This document shows, one piece after another, positions 1-11,034 of a DNA stretch of 64,000 bases. A program made the translations under genes and the position numbers. Source of the DNA: Streptococcus constellatus (GTDB taxonomy: Bacteria > Bacillota > Bacilli > Lactobacillales > Streptococcaceae). The stretch lies in the NCBI RefSeq assembly GCF_902167705.1, contig NZ_CABHMZ010000007.1:1-64000 (forward strand). Reading direction: 5' to 3'. Numbering within the stretch: the stretch's first letter is position 1; every line of letters begins with the position of its first letter. The notes below the pieces were generated by a model that was given only the letters and a program-made list of their open reading frames with translations, had not been told where the DNA came from and ran no database searches.

Positions 1-60
1 CCACGAAAATGTTTAGCTTACAGAACTGCTTATGAAGCTCTAGTGGATGAGTTAGAGTAA
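1..60 (+). CDS. 3' end of an unidentified gene (partial)
   Basis: Frame 1 is open from the window edge to a TAA at 58-60 and encodes 19 residues ending in ALVDELE. The coding strand and the stop are visible, but too little remains to name a family. The next gene is on the opposite strand and ends at 87, so the two are convergent with only 26 bp between them. Confidence 0.5.
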   Translation, partial: PRKCLAYRTAYEALVDELE

Positions 61-86
61 ATGTTGCACTTATTCTTGCAATTTAT

Positions 87-722
87 CTATTGTAAAAACG
101 GATTAAACATTTTTTCGTGAACAATGGTAGTTTGAGGACCATGTCCAGGGTAGACATCATAATTAGGTAAGGTCAGTAATTCTTTTTTGATGCCAGTAAT
201 GAGCTGCTCCAAGTTTCCAGTATAGAGGTCTGTACGACCGATTGTTTCACAGAACAAGGCATCACCTGTTAATACGAAGTGCTCGTTCGGAAAGATGATT
301 GAAACGCCACCGATTGAATGTCCTGGTGTTGGTACGACATAAAAATAGAAATCATCTAGACTATAGGGACTATGATAGTCAAAAAAGACGTCGGCAGGTT
401 GGAGAATGATGTTATCCATATCTTGATGGCGAGCTAATCCAGATAGATTATACTCCGGAGTGTAGAGCCAAGTTGCTTCGCTTTCAGCTACATAAACAGG
501 AGGCTGGTGAAACTGCTGACGAACTAAATCAACACTCATAATATGATCGTAATGAGTATGGGTCAGCAAAACAGCTGTAATTGGTTTATTGATTTCTTGG
601 ATTTTTGCTGCAATTTTATCCCAGTCACTACCTGGATCAACTACGATAAGATGATGCTCATTTTCTAAATAATAAGTATTTTCGTATGCTTGAGAATTTA
701 AAGTTTTATGAATCGTTATCAT
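87..722 (-). CDS. Metallo-beta-lactamase-fold hydrolase (glyoxalase II-like)
   Basis: A 211-residue metal-dependent hydrolase of the glyoxalase II / YcbL-like group. The zinc motif HTHYDH is at residues 55-60, a third-ligand His lies in TPGHSIGG near 135, the bridging Asp in TGDALF near 154 and a C-terminal His in YPGHG near 194. It has no signal peptide or extra domain, so it should be cytosolic. I chose the ATG at 722 (MITIHKTL) because AAAGGAG precedes it; the longer reading frame to 773 has no ribosome site. It is divergent from dinG. The substrate (a thioester such as S-lactoylglutathione or similar) cannot be told from sequence. Fold is certain, reaction is inference. Confidence 0.85.
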   Translation of the reverse strand: MITIHKTLNSQAYENTYYLENEHHLIVVDPGSDWDKIAAKIQEINKPITAVLLTHTHYDHIMSVDLVRQQFHQPPVYVAESEATWLYTPEYNLSGLARHQDMDNIILQPADVFFDYHSPYSLDDFYFYVVPTPGHSIGGVSIIFPNEHFVLTGDALFCETIGRTDLYTGNLEQLITGIKKELLTLPNYDVYPGHGPQTTIVHEKMFNPFLQ

Positions 723-835
723 GAGAACTCCTTTCACTTCATAGTTTAGCAAAAAATATGGAAAATGACACAAAAGAAATATTGTATCAAGAGAAAAAAT
801 GAGACATCAAACGTGATACGAAATAGTTGGATTTA

Positions 836-844
836 TGGTATAAT
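836..844 (+). promoter_or_regulatory. Extended -10 promoter of dinG, near-leaderless
   Basis: TGGTATAAT at 836-844 is a textbook extended -10 with no good -35 element. The start codon at 854 begins 9 nt after the -10, so the transcript would start at about 851 and carry almost no 5' leader. There is no Shine-Dalgarno. Confidence 0.65.
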
Positions 845-853
845 TTTTCTAGT

Positions 854-3313
854 ATGACACAAGAAAAAAGAAAATATGCTGTGGTGGATTTAGAGGCGAC
901 GAGTGCCAGCAGCAACGCAAAGATTATTCAAGTCGGGATTGTGCTGATTGAAAATGGTCAGATTGTCAAAACTTATGAAACCGATGTGAATCCTCATGAA
1001 AAGTTAGATCCTCATATTCGCCAATTGACAGGATTGACAGATAAGCGATTGAGAAAGGCACCAGACTTTTCTCAAGTGGCTCGTGAGATTTATGAATTGA
1101 TTGAAGATGCCATTTTTGTGGCGCATAATGTGAAATTTGATGCCAATCTACTGGCAGAAGCTCTCTTTTGGGAAGGATTTGAATTAGTGACTCCGAGGGT
1201 AGATACGGTAGAGCTTGCGCAAGTCTTTTTCCCAACATTTGAAAAATACAATCTAGGGATATTATGTGAACAGTTAGACATTCCTTTGAAACATGCGCAT
1301 ACAGCACTTGCGGATGCCTCAGCAACGGCTACATTATTTTTAAGAATACAAGAAAAAATTCAAAAACTTCCAAAAGAATTAGTGGAATATTTGTTAACTT
1401 TTTCGGATAGTTTGATTTATGAATCACGTTTGGCAATAGAAGATGCTTTTCATCAAATGTCGGACATACCTTGCCACGATTTGATGAAGTGGCAGGGAAT
1501 TTTTCTTAGAAAAAGTAGAAAAAGTAAAAAAGCGAGAAAATTGTCCCAAAATTTTCAACATAATATTCATTTGCTGGATTTAGAAGAGCGAAAAGAACAA
1601 GATGAGTTTGCACATGATGTGGAACAGGCTTTGAAAGGTCAGCAACCAAGTTTTTTACAAGCTCAGACAGGTTTAGGCAAGACCTATGGTTACTTGCTTC
1701 CTGCTTTGGCACAAACGAGTAAGCAAATTCTGGTAACGGTTCCTACGAAAGTGTTGCAGGACCAGATTGTGGCAAATGAAGGACAAAAATTAGAAGAAAT
1801 TTTTCATGCTTCTGTTCATAGCTTGAAAAGTCCTGCTAATTATTTAAAGCTTGACTTCTTTTATGACAGTTTGCAGCAGGTAGATGACAATCGTTTGGTC
1901 AATCGTTGCAAGATGTTGCTTTTAGTTTGGCTCACAGAAACAGAATCTGGTGATTTAGATGAAATTGGTCAACGGCATCGCTATCAGACCTATTTTCAAC
2001 AGGTGCTTCATGATGGGAAATTAAGTAAAAAGTCCCTCTTTTGGGGTGCGGATTTTTGGCAAAAAGGTCAAGAAAAATCGAAACGCAGCCGTGTGTTAGT
2101 GACCAATCATGCTTATTTTTTGACGCGGCTAGAAGATGATAAATCTATGGTGGAGAATCGACTTTTGATTGTGGACGAGGCTCAAAAATTGTTTTTAGCT
2201 TTAGAAAATCTCTCTCGAAAATCGCTCAATATGACAAAATGCTTGCAGCAGATTCAATCAGAACTTGAAACAACAGATACCATTTTGAAACGTCGTTTAT
2301 TAGAAGATATTCAATTTGAGCTAGCTCATGCGGTGGAACAATTCCAACACTATAAGAAAAATGAGTTAACAAAAGAAACCTGTTTCAAACTCCGACAAGA
2401 TTTGTCAGAGTTAGCTCAAAGCTCTCTTGCTGACTTACACGCTATTTTTGCTACAAAATATGACCAGTTCTGGTTAAAAGAAGAGCAGTTTGATGACTAT
2501 CGAGTGACGATGTTGGAAGCCGCTTGCCTAGAAGTGCTAGATTTTCGAGCCTTGCTGCCTGAAGAAGTGCAAGTCTTGTTCGTTTCAGCCACGCTTGAAA
2601 TCAGTAAAAAAGTGCATTTAGCGCATTTACTTGGTTTTGAAAATGCACCATTTTATCAATTACCACAAAAGCAGAAACATCAGCAGAAAATATGGCTGGA
2701 TAAGGATTTTCCAAACGTTGTAGACTTGGATGTGGATACTTATGCAGAATTGATTGTCAAATGGGTTCATAAGTTAGCTACTCAAGAAGTTCCACTTCTC
2801 GTTTTATTTACGTCGAAGGCGTTATTGTTAGCTGTTTCAGAACGCTTGCGCCTGCCTCATTTAGCACAGTACAAGAATGGTGAAGCGGCTAATATTAAAC
2901 GACGCTTTGACAGAGGGGAAACGAGTATTTTACTAGGATCTGGTAGCTTTTGGGAGGGGACAGATTTTTCTAGTCAGAAGCAAATGATTGAAGTCATTAC
3001 GCGGATCCCTTTTGACAATCCGAGTGATTTCTTTACGCAGAAGCTCAATCGCAAATTGCGACAAGAAGGTAAGAATCCTTTTTATGATTATAGCTTGCCT
3101 GTTGCGATTTTACGGATAAAACAGGCTTTGGGACGTACAATTCGACATCAAGAGCAGCAGTCAGCAGTCGTTATTTTAGACAATCGCATATTAACCAAAC
3201 GTTACGGACGTCAAATTCAGACAGCTTTGGAAAAAATTGCTCCAATATCCGTCACCGGTATGAAAAAAATTCCAAAAGAAATTGAGCAATTTTTGAGGAA
3301 GGAAACGATGTAA
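854..3313 (+). CDS. dinG: DinG-type ATP-dependent helicase with N-terminal DEDDh exonuclease
   Basis: An 819-residue fusion typical of Gram-positive DinG. The N-terminal third is a DnaQ-like 3'-5' exonuclease: VVDLEAT (Asp12, Glu14), AHNVKFDANL and HTALADA supply the DEDDh residues. The rest is an SF2 XPD-like helicase: Walker A QTGLGKT near residue 270, a DEAQ box (IVDEAQ) near 439, GSFWEGTDF, and motif VI QALGRTIRH near 755. It is expected to act on DNA during repair or replication restart. I preferred the ATG at 854 (MTQEKRK) to the in-frame ATG at 827, because a strong extended -10 lies between them. A terminator follows. The biochemical split between nuclease and helicase in this species is inferred from the family. 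Confidence 0.9.
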   Translation: MTQEKRKYAVVDLEATSASSNAKIIQVGIVLIENGQIVKTYETDVNPHEKLDPHIRQLTGLTDKRLRKAPDFSQVAREIYELIEDAIFVAHNVKFDANLLAEALFWEGFELVTPRVDTVELAQVFFPTFEKYNLGILCEQLDIPLKHAHTALADASATATLFLRIQEKIQKLPKELVEYLLTFSDSLIYESRLAIEDAFHQMSDIPCHDLMKWQGIFLRKSRKSKKARKLSQNFQHNIHLLDLEERKEQDEFAHDVEQALKGQQPSFLQAQTGLGKTYGYLLPALAQTSKQILVTVPTKVLQDQIVANEGQKLEEIFHASVHSLKSPANYLKLDFFYDSLQQVDDNRLVNRCKMLLLVWLTETESGDLDEIGQRHRYQTYFQQVLHDGKLSKKSLFWGADFWQKGQEKSKRSRVLVTNHAYFLTRLEDDKSMVENRLLIVDEAQKLFLALENLSRKSLNMTKCLQQIQSELETTDTILKRRLLEDIQFELAHAVEQFQHYKKNELTKETCFKLRQDLSELAQSSLADLHAIFATKYDQFWLKEEQFDDYRVTMLEAACLEVLDFRALLPEEVQVLFVSATLEISKKVHLAHLLGFENAPFYQLPQKQKHQQKIWLDKDFPNVVDLDVDTYAELIVKWVHKLATQEVPLLVLFTSKALLLAVSERLRLPHLAQYKNGEAANIKRRFDRGETSILLGSGSFWEGTDFSSQKQMIEVITRIPFDNPSDFFTQKLNRKLRQEGKNPFYDYSLPVAILRIKQALGRTIRHQEQQSAVVILDNRILTKRYGRQIQTALEKIAPISVTGMKKIPKEIEQFLRKETM

Positions 3314-3326
3314 TTTTGCCCATTAG

Positions 3327-3358
3327 AAAACTCAGTTCAAAAGTGGACTGAGTTTTTT
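3327..3358 (+). terminator. Rho-independent terminator after dinG
   Basis: Inverted repeat AAAACTCAGT / ACTGAGTTTTTT with a T run, starting 14 bp after the dinG stop. Confidence 0.85.
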
Positions 3359-3398
3359 GTTAAAAATGGTAATTTTCTCCGCTGCTAGTTTTAAATTT

Positions 3399-3407
3399 TG
3401 TTATAAT
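3399..3407 (+). promoter_or_regulatory. Extended -10 promoter of the yeiH-rodA region
   Basis: TGTTATAAT, 26 bp upstream of the start codon at 3434; GAAGG upstream of the ATG serves as ribosome site. Confidence 0.6.
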
Positions 3408-3433
3408 AGAAACACAAAGAAAGAAGGTTCGAT

Positions 3434-4414
3434 ATGTATCAAAAATATCTTCCAGGGATTGGCTTTGCTTTTGTACTAGCAGCAGTAGCTACTGTCTTGG
3501 GAAATTTCTTCCCCTTGATTGATTCTAGTGTTTTTGCCATTCTTTTGGGAATTTTAGCCAATAATCTTTTTCAGATAAAGAAGACTTATCATGCTGGTCT
3601 AGCTTATTCAGGTAAGAAATTGCTACAATATTCTATTATTTTGTTGGGCTTTAGCATGTCCATTGGCCGTGTCTCTGCTACGGGTATCTCCTCTTTGAAA
3701 ATTAGTATTTTGACTATTTTGATTGCCTTTCTTTCAGCTTATGTGGTAGGACGTCTGTTAGGAATGGGCAAAATTTTAACCACTTTAATTGGATTTGGAA
3801 CGGCTATTTGCGGTGGTTCTGCTATTGCAGCAGCTTCGCCGATTTTAGAAGCAAAAGATGAAGAGATTGCTTTATCTATTTCAACAATTTTCTTCTTTAA
3901 TATTTTAGCAGTCTTTATTTTCCCTTTTTTGGGACATCTCATGCACATGAATGATGCAACGTTTGGAACTTGGGCAGGGACAGCTATCAATGATATGTCG
4001 TCTGTTGTAGCGGCAGGCTATACCTACAGCCAGTCTGCTGGAGATTTGGCAACGATTGTCAAACTAAGTCGTGCTTTAATGATTGTACCAGCTTGCCTCA
4101 TCTTTGCAGGAGTTCGATATGTACGCTCACAAAGCAGTCATCAAAAAGTCGATTTAAAGAAAATTTTTCCGTGGTTTATTTTGTGGTTTGTCGTGGCGTC
4201 CATTGTTACTAGTGTTGGGATTTTTCCAAGTTCGCTCGTTCCTGTAACGAAGTTTTTGTCACAGTGGCTCATGGCAATGGCTCTTGCTGGAATTGGTGCG
4301 AGAGTATCCTTAGGGCAATTTAGAAAAGCGGGTGCAGCACCGCTTTTGACAGGAGCCTTTACTTGGTTTTCAGTTGCTGTGTCTAGCTTGATTATTCAAT
4401 ACTTTTTCTCATAA
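3434..4414 (+). CDS. YeiH-family putative sulfate exporter-like membrane protein
   Basis: A 326-residue integral membrane protein with about ten hydrophobic segments and the family signature TAICGGSAIAAASP in the middle. It belongs to the YeiH / UPF0324 group (Pfam Cons_hypoth698), annotated as putative sulfate exporters. The family's substrate is poorly established, so I do not assign one. The first residues (YLPGIGFAFVLAAVATVLG) form a membrane segment directly. rodA starts 36 bp downstream with no terminator between, so the two may be co-transcribed. Confidence 0.8.
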   Translation: MYQKYLPGIGFAFVLAAVATVLGNFFPLIDSSVFAILLGILANNLFQIKKTYHAGLAYSGKKLLQYSIILLGFSMSIGRVSATGISSLKISILTILIAFLSAYVVGRLLGMGKILTTLIGFGTAICGGSAIAAASPILEAKDEEIALSISTIFFFNILAVFIFPFLGHLMHMNDATFGTWAGTAINDMSSVVAAGYTYSQSAGDLATIVKLSRALMIVPACLIFAGVRYVRSQSSHQKVDLKKIFPWFILWFVVASIVTSVGIFPSSLVPVTKFLSQWLMAMALAGIGARVSLGQFRKAGAAPLLTGAFTWFSVAVSSLIIQYFFS

Positions 4415-4450
4415 AAGCTTTTGATGTTTATTACGTACATTGGAGGAGAT

Positions 4451-5683
4451 ATGCCTTATCAAAAACGCTCGATTGATTCACGAGTGGATTATAGTTTAAT
4501 ATTACCGGTATTTTGTTTGCTTCTTATCGGCGTTGTAGCCATTTATATCGCTGTTAGTCATGATTATCCAAAAAACGTTTGGCCAATTGTAGGGCAGCAG
4601 ATTGCTTGGATTGCTCTGGGAACAGTCATCAGTCTGGTTATCATGCTATTTAATACAAAATTTCTTTGGCAAATCACGCCATACTTATATGTGTTCGGAT
4701 TGGCATTGATGGTGCTACCACTTATTTTTTATAGTTCAGAATTAGTTGCTTCGACAGGGGCGAAAAACTGGGTGACTATAGGACATGTCACCTTGTTTCA
4801 ACCGTCTGAATTCATGAAAATTTCTTATATTCTCATGCTGTCGCGAGCCGTTGTTAATTTTTTACAGCGTTATAAAGATAGAGAGCGAACGGTTCAATTG
4901 GACTTCTTCCTGATTTTTGAACTAGCCCTTTATACCTTACCCGTTCTGATTTTGTTGGCATTGCAGAGTGACTTAGGGACAGCTTTAGTCTTTATCGCAA
5001 TCTTTTCAGGAATTGTCCTTTTATCAGGTGTATCTTGGAAAATTATTGTACCAGTTGTTTTGACCGTTCTGGTTGTAGGTGGCGGCTTTTTACTCATCTT
5101 CATTTCAAAAGATGGGCGAGCTTTTTTGCACCAAATTGGGATGCCAACTTATCAGATCAACCGCATTTTGGCTTGGTTGAATCCGTTTGATTACGCTCAA
5201 ACCACTACTTATCAACAGGCACAAGGTCAAATAGCAATTGGCAGCGGTGGTCTATTGGGGCAAGGGTTTAATGTATCCAATCTATTGGTTCCTGTGCGTG
5301 AAAGCGATATGATTTTTACGGTTATTGCAGAAGATTTTGGCTTTGTCGGCGCAACAGTTGTGATTGCCTTGTATCTGCTCTTGATTTATCGTATGCTAAA
5401 AATTACGCTGAAATCAAATAATCAGTTTTATACATATATTTCAACTGGTTTTATCATGATGTTGCTCTTTCATATTTTTGAAAATATCGGAGCAGTAACA
5501 GGGATTTTGCCTTTGACAGGGATTCCACTTCCATTCATCTCTCAAGGTGGATCATCCATTATTAGTAATTTAATCGGTGTAGGACTCTTGCTTTCTATGA
5601 GCTATCAAAATAATCTATCAGATGAAAAACGCTCACATTATCCTACAAGGCGTAAAAAAGTAGTATTAAAACAATTAAAATAA
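4451..5683 (+). CDS. rodA: Rod-shape/elongation SEDS glycosyltransferase RodA
   Basis: A 410-residue SEDS protein (FtsW/RodA/SpoVE family) with about ten membrane segments. It polymerises lipid II into glycan strands for peripheral cell wall growth with a class B PBP. Signatures seen: LQSDLGTALVF near residue 175, the large loop with QINRILAWLNPFDYAQ and the C-terminal PLPFISQGGSS. The start at 4451 (MPYQKRS) follows GGAGG; a longer reading frame to 4421 lacks one. The order rodA - DJ-1 - HAD - gyrB - ezrA matches the pneumococcal chromosome as I recall it, which supports RodA over FtsW. Confidence 0.88.
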   Translation: MPYQKRSIDSRVDYSLILPVFCLLLIGVVAIYIAVSHDYPKNVWPIVGQQIAWIALGTVISLVIMLFNTKFLWQITPYLYVFGLALMVLPLIFYSSELVASTGAKNWVTIGHVTLFQPSEFMKISYILMLSRAVVNFLQRYKDRERTVQLDFFLIFELALYTLPVLILLALQSDLGTALVFIAIFSGIVLLSGVSWKIIVPVVLTVLVVGGGFLLIFISKDGRAFLHQIGMPTYQINRILAWLNPFDYAQTTTYQQAQGQIAIGSGGLLGQGFNVSNLLVPVRESDMIFTVIAEDFGFVGATVVIALYLLLIYRMLKITLKSNNQFYTYISTGFIMMLLFHIFENIGAVTGILPLTGIPLPFISQGGSSIISNLIGVGLLLSMSYQNNLSDEKRSHYPTRRKKVVLKQLK

Positions 5684-5695
5684 AGGAGAAGAAGT

Positions 5696-6244
5696 ATGAC
5701 AAAAGTAGCTGTTATGTTAGCCAATGGTTTTGAAGAAATTGAAGCATTGACGGTTGTGGATGTTCTGCGTCGTGCTGGCATTACTTGCGAGATGATTGGC
5801 TTTGAAGAGATTGTAACGGGTTCTCATGGTATTTCAGTTCAAGCAGATAAAGTTTGGGCTGGAAAGTTAGAGGATTATGACTTGGTGGTACTGCCAGGAG
5901 GAATGCCTGGGGCGACAAATTTGCGAGATGATGATCGTTTGATGTCAGCTCTACAAAAGATGCAAGAAGAAGGTAAGTGGATAGCAGCCATTTGCGCAGC
6001 ACCGATTGCACTCAATCGTGCAGGTGTTTTAAAGGACAAACAGTTTACCTGCTATGACGGTATCGAATCAGATATTGACTCTGGTACTTATATCAAACAA
6101 ACCGTCGTTGTTGACGAGAAAGTGATTACTAGCCGAGGGCCTGCAACTGCTTTAGCTTTTGCTTATGAGTTGGTTCATCAGTTAGGTGGAGATAGTGAGC
6201 GGCTTGCAACAGCGATGCTTTACAATGATGTTTATGGCGATTGA
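5696..6244 (+). CDS. DJ-1/PfpI family protein (ThiJ/YajL-like)
   Basis: A 182-residue single-domain protein of the DJ-1 superfamily. The conserved Glu of GFEEIEALT (Glu16) and the nucleophilic Cys of AAICAAP (about residue 100) are both present, as is the VLPGGMPGA loop, so the site looks intact. Members act as protein or nucleotide deglycases, glyoxalases or chaperones; the function here is not settled. AAAGGAG precedes the ATG, 12 bp after rodA, so it is probably the second gene of a rodA operon. A terminator follows. Confidence 0.87.
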   Translation: MTKVAVMLANGFEEIEALTVVDVLRRAGITCEMIGFEEIVTGSHGISVQADKVWAGKLEDYDLVVLPGGMPGATNLRDDDRLMSALQKMQEEGKWIAAICAAPIALNRAGVLKDKQFTCYDGIESDIDSGTYIKQTVVVDEKVITSRGPATALAFAYELVHQLGGDSERLATAMLYNDVYGD

Positions 6245-6258
6245 TCTTCTGTGATACT

Positions 6259-6293
6259 AAAACTTATTTGGAATGATCCAAGTAAGTTTTTTT
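6259..6293 (+). terminator. Terminator after the DJ-1 gene
   Basis: AACTTATTTGGA / TCCAAGTAAGTT hairpin followed by seven T. Confidence 0.85.
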
Positions 6294-6356
6294 ATGGGAA
6301 TTCATATCTAAAATAAGCACTCCTATCCCTTTTTACCGCCATTTTTTACAAAAATA

Positions 6357-6365
6357 TGTTATAAT
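6357..6365 (+). promoter_or_regulatory. Extended -10 promoter, leaderless configuration
   Basis: TGTTATAAT ends at 6365; the ATG of the HAD gene starts at 6373, where transcription itself would begin. GGG just before the ATG is too close to serve as a ribosome site. Confidence 0.65.
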
Positions 6366-6372
6366 AAAGGGT

Positions 6373-6936
6373 ATGGATTATCAAGATTATATTTGGGATT
6401 TAGGGGGGACTCTCCTCGATAATTACGAGACTTCAACGGCTGCCTTTGTAGAAACATTAGCTGATTTTGGAATTCAAGCTGCCCATGATGATGTTTATAA
6501 GGCGCTGAAGATTTCCACCCCCTATGCAATTGCTCAGTTTGCGCCCAACATCCCTGTATTTTTACAAACTTATAAAGCGAATGAAGCAAGAGAATTAGCA
6601 CATCCTGTCTTATTTGAGGGAGCCTCGGAGTTGCTTAAGAAGATTATTGCACAAGGAGGGCGTAATTTTCTGATTTCTCATCGGAATGATCAGGTTTTAG
6701 AGATTCTTGAAAAAACAGAGATTTTGGCGGATTTTACGGAAGTGGTGACTTCTAGTAGTGGCTTTAAAAGAAAGCCAAATCCTGAGTCAATGCTTTACTT
6801 AAAAGATAAGTATCAGATTGAGAACGGTTTAGTTATTGGAGATCGCTCAATTGACACAGAAGCTGGTCAAGCGGCTGGTTTTGCCACCTATCTCTTTGAT
6901 AATATGGAAAATCTCAAGCAATTTATAAAAATATAG
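6373..6936 (+). CDS. HAD-superfamily hydrolase with an altered motif I
   Basis: A 187-residue HAD protein of the beta-phosphoglucomutase/phosphatase type. Motif I reads WDLGGTLLDN near residues 8-17: the nucleophile Asp is present, but the second Asp of the usual DxDGT, the general acid/base of HAD phosphatases, is Gly. Motif II is SHRND near 104, motif III the Lys of KRKPNP near 137, and motif IV VIGDRSIDTEAG near 155. The rest of the fold therefore looks intact. It sits 12 bp upstream of gyrB with no terminator, so gyrB is likely read from the same promoter. The substrate is unknown; loss of the acid/base suggests a changed or weak phosphatase activity. Confidence 0.85.
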   Translation: MDYQDYIWDLGGTLLDNYETSTAAFVETLADFGIQAAHDDVYKALKISTPYAIAQFAPNIPVFLQTYKANEARELAHPVLFEGASELLKKIIAQGGRNFLISHRNDQVLEILEKTEILADFTEVVTSSSGFKRKPNPESMLYLKDKYQIENGLVIGDRSIDTEAGQAAGFATYLFDNMENLKQFIKI

Positions 6937-8895
<1,959 letters not shown>

Positions 8896-8932
8896 AAAAA
8901 TCTGAAAAAATTCACATTTACCAGTAAAATTA

Positions 8933-8954
8933 TGATATAATAATCATGATTATT
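8933..8954 (+). promoter_or_regulatory. ezrA promoter with overlapping perfect palindrome
   Basis: Extended -10 TGATATAAT at 8933-8941. The perfect 16-bp palindrome AATAATCATGATTATT (8939-8954) overlaps its downstream edge and the expected transcription start, as an operator would. Confidence 0.55.
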
Positions 8955-8982
8955 TTCAAGTAATATTTTGAAGGAGTTTTAC

Positions 8983-10707
8983 ATGTCTAACGGACTAATC
9001 ATACTAATTATAGTGATAGCAGTTCTCTTAATTGTTGCTTATATAGCTGCTGTCTTATTAAGAAAAAGAAATGATGCTTTACTTGCTAAGTTAGAAGATC
9101 GCAAAGAAGAACTTTATAATCTTCCTGTAAATGATGAAGTAGAAGCAGTTAAAAACATGCATTTGATCGGACAAAGTCAAGTGGCTTTTCGTGAATGGAA
9201 TCAAAAATGGGTTGATCTTTCTTTGAATTCCTTTGCTGATATTGAAAACAACCTTTTTGAGACAGAAGGTTACAATAATTCATTTCGATTTTTAAAAGCA
9301 AAGCATGGCATTGATAAAATTGAGAGCCAAATTGACTTGATTGAAGAAGATATTACTGCTATCCGTAATGCACTTGCTGAATTAGAAAAGCAAGAGTCTA
9401 AAAATAGCGGTCGTGTCTTGCATGCTTTGGATTTATTTGAAAAGTTGCAAGTGTCAGTTGCGAATGATACAGAAAGTTATGGCTCGGCGCTTCCTGAGAT
9501 TGAAAAGCAATTAGAAAAAATTCAATCTGAATTCTCTCAATTTGTAACCTTGAATTCATCAGGAGACCCTGTTGAAGCAGCAGAAATTTTGGATAAAACA
9601 GAGGATCACATCCTTGCTTTGACGCATATCGTTGAAAAAATTCCAACGCTTGTATTAGAATTAGTGGAAAAATTGCCAGAGCAATTAGAAGATTTGGAAT
9701 CTGGTCATCGCAAATTACTGGAGTCAGGGTATCACTTCATTGAAACTGATATTGAATCTCGTTTCCAACAACTACATACTAGTTTGAAACGGAACAGTGA
9801 AAACATTGCCAGTTTGGAATTGGATAATGCGCAATATGAAAATACGCAAATCCAAGAAGAAATGGATGCTTTATATGACATGTTCAACCGTGAAATCAAG
9901 TCACATAAAGTGGTTGTCAAATTAGTCAATAGTTTACCAGGTTATTTGGGTCATACAAAAGAAAACAATCAAAATCTTTTGACAGAGATTGCCCGCCTTT
10001 CAAAATTATATCTATTAACGGAAAGCGATACGAATCATGTTCGTCGACTTCAAAGTGAACTTTCTAGTTTAGATGATGTTGTTTTAGAAGCGATTGAAGA
10101 TTCTTCAGAAAGAAAACAAGCTTATTCTGTTCTTCAAGAAAATCTTGAAACTATTCAAAAACGAGTGAAAGAAATTGAAGATGAGCAGTTGGTACTGAGT
10201 GAAAAATTGGCTAAAATTGAAAAAGATGATGCCAATGCTCGACAAAAAGTTAATATTTATATCAATAAATTGCATACGATTAAGCGTTATATGGAAAAGC
10301 GCAATTTGCCGGGTATTCCACGGAGTTTTTTGACCACTTTCTTTACTGCAAGTGATAACACAGAAAGCTTAGTAGCAGAATTAGAACAGTATCGTGTCAA
10401 TATTGAATCAGTAAATCGTATGTTGGAAATTTTGACCAATGATATGAATGAACTTGAAAATGAAACCTATCGAATTGTTGAAAATGCAACATTGACAGAA
10501 CAATTATTGCAGTATTCAAATCGTTATCGTTCATTTGATGAAGGGGTACAAACTGCCTTCAACCGTGCATTAGAAATTTTTGAGAATGATTTTGATTATC
10601 AAGCTTCATTTGAAGAAATCTCACAAGCATTGGATGTAGTAGAACCCGGTGTAACCAATCGTTTTGTTACATCGTATGAAAAAACACGAGAAAATATCCG
10701 ATTTTAA
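8983..10707 (+). CDS. ezrA: Septation ring formation regulator EzrA
   Basis: A 574-residue membrane-anchored spectrin-like protein. One N-terminal transmembrane helix ([20 protein letters not shown], residues 5-24) is followed by a basic stop-transfer RKRN and then almost only Glu/Lys/Leu-rich coiled coil to the C-terminus. EzrA binds FtsZ at the membrane and governs Z-ring placement and cell size. The start at 8983 follows GAAGGAG at proper spacing; an in-frame ATG at 8968 lacks one. It has its own promoter downstream of gyrB. The three-stem repeat at 10725 begins 17 bp after the stop and may end the transcript. Confidence 0.93.
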   Translation: MSNGLIILIIVIAVLLIVAYIAAVLLRKRNDALLAKLEDRKEELYNLPVNDEVEAVKNMHLIGQSQVAFREWNQKWVDLSLNSFADIENNLFETEGYNNSFRFLKAKHGIDKIESQIDLIEEDITAIRNALAELEKQESKNSGRVLHALDLFEKLQVSVANDTESYGSALPEIEKQLEKIQSEFSQFVTLNSSGDPVEAAEILDKTEDHILALTHIVEKIPTLVLELVEKLPEQLEDLESGHRKLLESGYHFIETDIESRFQQLHTSLKRNSENIASLELDNAQYENTQIQEEMDALYDMFNREIKSHKVVVKLVNSLPGYLGHTKENNQNLLTEIARLSKLYLLTESDTNHVRRLQSELSSLDDVVLEAIEDSSERKQAYSVLQENLETIQKRVKEIEDEQLVLSEKLAKIEKDDANARQKVNIYINKLHTIKRYMEKRNLPGIPRSFLTTFFTASDNTESLVAELEQYRVNIESVNRMLEILTNDMNELENETYRIVENATLTEQLLQYSNRYRSFDEGVQTAFNRALEIFENDFDYQASFEEISQALDVVEPGVTNRFVTSYEKTRENIRF

Positions 10708-10724
10708 ACTAAAACAATAAAGAA

Positions 10725-10903
10725 AGAGGCTGGGCAAAAAGTGTCCCAGCTTCTATCAGATTTAGTAATAAACGAATAACGCAGTAGGTGATTGGGCTCT
10801 TCATTCGCTGTTCAAGCTCGGAAGAGCACCTAATCACCCTTGCGGGGGGTGGGAATACGAACTAAAAATTTTCGATTTTTAGTTCTGTCCCACTCCCTTT
10901 TTG
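10725..10903 (+). repeat. Three-stem intergenic repeat element, copy A
   Basis: About 180 bp with three nested stems: GAGGCTGGG/CCCAGCTTC (10726-10753), AGGTGATTGGGCTCTT/AAGAGCACCTAATCACC (10786-10838), and GGTGGGA...GAACTAAAAA/TTTTTAGTTC...TCCCACTCC followed by T5 (from about 10847). Copy D at 53381 is close in sequence; copies C and E share only the architecture. It lies between ezrA and a convergent gene. A short minus-strand reading frame across it (10830-11036) has no ribosome site and looks non-coding. Confidence 0.8.
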
Positions 10904-11034
10904 TTATGTTCCTTTCATCAATATCAATATTGTGATGTTCGGCGTGAAATTGGAGATGAAAGCAGACGGTCGTGCTCCCTAATGCAATTACTTGCAAACG
11001 GATATAATCTAGGAAGATGACCATATAAGACAAC

